A stretch of DNA of 64,000 bases. Origin: UBA3210 sp002363635. GTDB lineage: Bacteria; Bacillota_I; Bacilli_A; RFN20; CAG-449. The number at the start of each line of letters is the position of its first letter. The first letter of the stretch is position 1. The notes beneath the pieces are model-generated. The model saw only the letters and a program-made list of their open reading frames with translations, made no database searches and was not told where the DNA came from. Positions 61,352-64,000 of this stretch are shown one piece after another. Made by a program: the position numbers and the translations under genes. Location of the stretch: contig CAMPBT010000001.1 of NCBI GenBank assembly GCA_946641515.1, positions 243,105 through 307,104 on the forward strand. The letters are read 5' to 3'.

Positions 61352-63562
61352 ATGAGCGAAGAGAAAAAGAACCACACATTTGAAGATGTCCGTGACCTTT
61401 ATTCTCGTTACATTCATAATCCAGATGATTTAGCTTTAATTAAAAGAGCATATGATTTTGCAGAGAAAGCACATGAAGGACAATTACGTAAGTCAGGGGA
61501 CCCTTATATCCTTCACTTAATTGAAGTCGCATATATTATTGCTTCATTACAAGCAGGACCTGTTACTATTGCCGCTGCATTCTTACATGATACGATTGAA
61601 GATTGTAACGTTACTAAAGAGGACTTAGAAAAGAATTTCAACAAAGACATTGCTGAAATTGTTTTTTGCTTGACTAAAATTAAAGCATTATCACATAACA
61701 AACGTCATGACAAAGATTTTGCCGCAGAAGATCATCGCAAGATTTTCCTTGGCATGGCAAAGGATATCCGCGTCATTTTAATTAAACTTGCAGATAGAAT
61801 GCATAACATGAGAACTCTTGAATTCCAAACACCAGAAAAGAAAGTTAAGATTTCTCAAGAAACAATGGATGTCTATGTTCCTATTGCAGATAGACTTGGT
61901 TTATCAACAATTAAAGGTGAACTTGAAGATTTATGTTTAAGATGGTTACATCCTGTTGAATATCAACAGATTATGGACTACTTAAATGCTAATATGGCAA
62001 ATAGAGAACAGCAAATTAAGAAGCTTGCAAAGAAAGTTGCAGACTTATTAATTCCAACTAAAATTCCATTTGAAATTTCTTCACGTGTTAAGCATCCTTC
62101 TTCTATCTACCATAAAATGGTAGAAAAAGATAAAAAGCTTGATGAGATTTATGATATCATCGCAATGCGTATCATTACTCAAACATCTTTAGAATGCTAT
62201 GAAATTTTAGGTCTTATTCACTCAGAATACACACCTCTTGCAAATAGATTTAAAGATTACATTGCAGTTCCTAAACCAAATATGTATCAATCTTTACATA
62301 CAACTATTATTGATAGAGATTCTACAGTTCTTGAAATTCAAATTAGAACTAAAGAAATGGATGAAATTGCGGAAGGCGGGGTTGCTGCACACTGGAGATA
62401 TAAAGAAAACGAAAAATACGATCCTAAGAAAGAACAAAAAGAAATCATGGAAAAACTCCATTGGTTCTCTGAATTTGTTTCTTTATCTTCTCAAAATGAA
62501 GGTGATGAGGATGATGCACATGCTAAAGAATACATGGAAACATTACAGCATGAAATCTTTGGCTCAAACATCTATGTTTTTACTCCTCATGGTAAAGTTA
62601 TTGAACTTCCAGTAGATTCTACTCCAGTTGACTTTGCATATAAAGTTCACTCAAAAGTCGGTGATACTGCAGTCGGTGCACTTGTTAATAACACACTTGT
62701 ACCATTATCAACTCCATTAAAAACAGGTGATGTAGTTGAAATTAGAACTCAAGATAACTCAACTCCAAACGAAGGTTGGTTAAAATTCGTTAAGACCGCT
62801 CAAGCTAAAAAGCATATTCAAAAATTTGTAATGCAAAAGAATTCTGAATTCTTGAGAGAAACAAATATTGATAAAGGAAAATCTTCATTAGTAGAACTAT
62901 TTAGAGAATACGGCATGACTGAAGCTCAAATGGTTGAAAAACTAAATGAAGATGTCTTTAAACATTTTGAATGTACTAGTGCAGATGATTTATTCGTTAA
63001 GATTGCAACAACTACTTTACAGCCAAGTGATATTACTACTTACCTTGGTATTAGAAAAGAAGATTATGTTGAATCAATCGTCAAAAAGCAAGTTAAAGAA
63101 AAGAAAATAAAATTATCTTCTCAAGCAGTATTAGTCAAAGGACAGACTAATATTTTATGTACACTTGCATCATGCTGTACACCTATTCCTGGTGATGATA
63201 TTATCGGATATATTACCCAAGGTAAGGGAATTAAAGTACATAGAAAATCTTGTCCAAATATTAAAAATGAAGTTACTAGATTAATTGATGTTGATTGGAA
63301 CCCTAATTATTCTACTAACAACGTTCCAGTTGAACTTGAACTTAGAGCATCTGATAGAGATAACTTATTAATTGACGTTTTAAACACTTTAGCCCAGTTA
63401 AAAGTTACTTGCCAAAAGATTGTTTCTAAATTACATAAAGAAAACTTAACTACATCTATTGATATTACTATTAATGTCTCTAATGTAACTGAACTGAATA
63501 ATATATGTAATGCTTTAATTAACGTTACATCTGTTTTCTCAGTAGAAAGATTAATGCACTAA
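61352..63562 (+). CDS. rel: Bifunctional (p)ppGpp synthetase/hydrolase Rel
   Basis: A 736-residue stringent-response enzyme. The N-terminal HD hydrolase is intact (YILHLIEVA, FLHDTIEDC), followed by the synthetase (RFKDYIAVPKPNMYQSLHTT and EIQIRTKEMDEIAEGG). Regulatory TGS (VFTPHGKVIELP), a zinc-type segment (LASCCTPIPGDDI and RKSCPN) and a C-terminal ACT domain complete it. Both activities look functional. Its stop overlaps the start of the next gene (TAATG). Confidence 0.98.
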   Translation: MSEEKKNHTFEDVRDLYSRYIHNPDDLALIKRAYDFAEKAHEGQLRKSGDPYILHLIEVAYIIASLQAGPVTIAAAFLHDTIEDCNVTKEDLEKNFNKDIAEIVFCLTKIKALSHNKRHDKDFAAEDHRKIFLGMAKDIRVILIKLADRMHNMRTLEFQTPEKKVKISQETMDVYVPIADRLGLSTIKGELEDLCLRWLHPVEYQQIMDYLNANMANREQQIKKLAKKVADLLIPTKIPFEISSRVKHPSSIYHKMVEKDKKLDEIYDIIAMRIITQTSLECYEILGLIHSEYTPLANRFKDYIAVPKPNMYQSLHTTIIDRDSTVLEIQIRTKEMDEIAEGGVAAHWRYKENEKYDPKKEQKEIMEKLHWFSEFVSLSSQNEGDEDDAHAKEYMETLQHEIFGSNIYVFTPHGKVIELPVDSTPVDFAYKVHSKVGDTAVGALVNNTLVPLSTPLKTGDVVEIRTQDNSTPNEGWLKFVKTAQAKKHIQKFVMQKNSEFLRETNIDKGKSSLVELFREYGMTEAQMVEKLNEDVFKHFECTSADDLFVKIATTTLQPSDITTYLGIRKEDYVESIVKKQVKEKKIKLSSQAVLVKGQTNILCTLASCCTPIPGDDIIGYITQGKGIKVHRKSCPNIKNEVTRLIDVDWNPNYSTNNVPVELELRASDRDNLLIDVLNTLAQLKVTCQKIVSKLHKENLTTSIDITINVSNVTELNNICNALINVTSVFSVERLMH

Positions 63563-64000
63563 TGAAAAAACCATTTTCAAAAAAATTAAATGAGAATAAT
63601 CGTTCTTCAAAGAATGGCTCTTCTAATAAGAAAAATCAAAATACCTCAAAAAGAACATCATCTGGTGCTTCTTCTTTTGGTGTTAAAGATAATAAAAAGA
63701 AGAATTCAAAACCAGTATTTAATGATAAGAAGAACTCATCACTTAAAACTAAAAAGAATAAAGTTGAAGAACATAAAGCTTATGAACCAGAAGATAAAAA
63801 AGCAAAGAAATCTAAAAATTATGCTCCTAGAAAAATTCTTGGACGTCCTTCAAAAAGACAATTTAAAGAAGTACAAGTTAAATTTGGGTCATTCGAATTA
63901 TTAGATTTCTTACTTGGTAATTTTACTTCTTATTCAAGAAATAACTTAAAATCATTATTATCTAAACAACAAATTTTAGTTAATGGTGCATCAGTTAAAC
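63562..64000 (+). CDS. S4-domain protein, probable RluA-family pseudouridine synthase; 3' end outside window
   Basis: The frame opens at an ATG that shares its first base with the rel stop codon and stays open for 146 codons to the window edge. The first 100 residues are a low-complexity Lys/Asn/Ser-rich extension (MKKPFSKKLNENN and onward). An S4-type RNA-binding segment follows (FELLDFLLGNFTSYSRNNLK, then LSKQQILVNGASVK), as at the start of RluD-like rRNA pseudouridine synthases. The catalytic domain would lie beyond the edge, so the assignment is provisional. Confidence 0.7.
   Translation, partial: MKKPFSKKLNENNRSSKNGSSNKKNQNTSKRTSSGASSFGVKDNKKKNSKPVFNDKKNSSLKTKKNKVEEHKAYEPEDKKAKKSKNYAPRKILGRPSKRQFKEVQVKFGSFELLDFLLGNFTSYSRNNLKSLLSKQQILVNGASVK

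Noticed and set aside
1..64000. CRISPR arrays, prophage, restriction-modification or toxin-antitoxin modules
   Set aside because: No repeat-spacer pattern, phage structural gene, methylase or toxin-antitoxin pair was seen anywhere in the window.

Overview
The window is a very AT-rich bacterial chromosome segment from the Firmicutes/Bacilli side of the tree, probably a lineage close to the Mollicutes or Erysipelotrichia. The evidence is a DnaB/DnaI primosome, SigA, TrmK, HrcA with CIRCE operators, a T-box leader, single-chain glycyl-tRNA synthetase, DNA-encoded tRNA CCA ends and a PfkA/Pyk glycolytic set. Gene order is dense and operonic. The block ybeY-cdd-era-recO-glyQS-dnaG-rpoD-trmK, followed by an ispH-like gene, matches the order I know from Bacillus subtilis.

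Layout. 0-6.2 kb: end of an Xaa-Pro aminopeptidase gene, a leader ORF with terminator, glnA-guaA, a pentapeptide-repeat protein and a U32 (TrhP-like) pair. 6.2-6.9 kb: decayed DNA and a tRNA-Glu. 6.9-14 kb: malQ, an NfeD/stomatin pair, an M6-type lipoprotein protease and an AgrA/AgrC-like two-component pair. 14-14.5 kb: a probable structured RNA. 14.5-25.7 kb: unknown proteins, two HAD phosphatases, cyclophilin, a nuclease-helicase fusion, lepA, a degenerate Fic protein, hemW and an RDD protein. 25.8-30.6 kb: hrcA-grpE-dnaK-dnaJ behind two CIRCE sites. 30.6-34.3 kb: zinc-ribbon protein, ispD-like gene, mgtE with its own leader, three tRNAs and a lone FakA-type domain. 34.3-42.1 kb: a complete F1Fo ATP synthase operon ending in an unknown membrane protein. 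42.1-42.8 kb: ISL3-type remnant. 42.8-48.3 kb (minus strand): thrS with T-box, then pfkA-pyk-ROK glucokinase. 48.5-64 kb: dnaB-dnaI, a C39 membrane protein, the conserved ybeY-to-trmK block, an IspH-like protein without cysteines, apt, rel and the start of an S4-domain protein.

Most of the content is housekeeping: nitrogen and purine metabolism, protein folding, energy conservation, replication, translation and the stringent response. The unusual signals are: (1) none of the 58 complete protein genes ends in TGA (42 TAA, 16 TAG by my count), which suggests TGA is unused or unassigned; (2) an IspH homologue that has lost all three Fe-S cysteines yet sits where ispH is expected; (3) an ATP synthase c subunit with the two-carboxylate sodium-binding pattern; (4) a Fic-fold protein without its catalytic motif; (5) short leader ORFs with hairpins before glnA and mgtE; (6) at least two genes whose ATG lies at the predicted transcription start, implying leaderless mRNAs.
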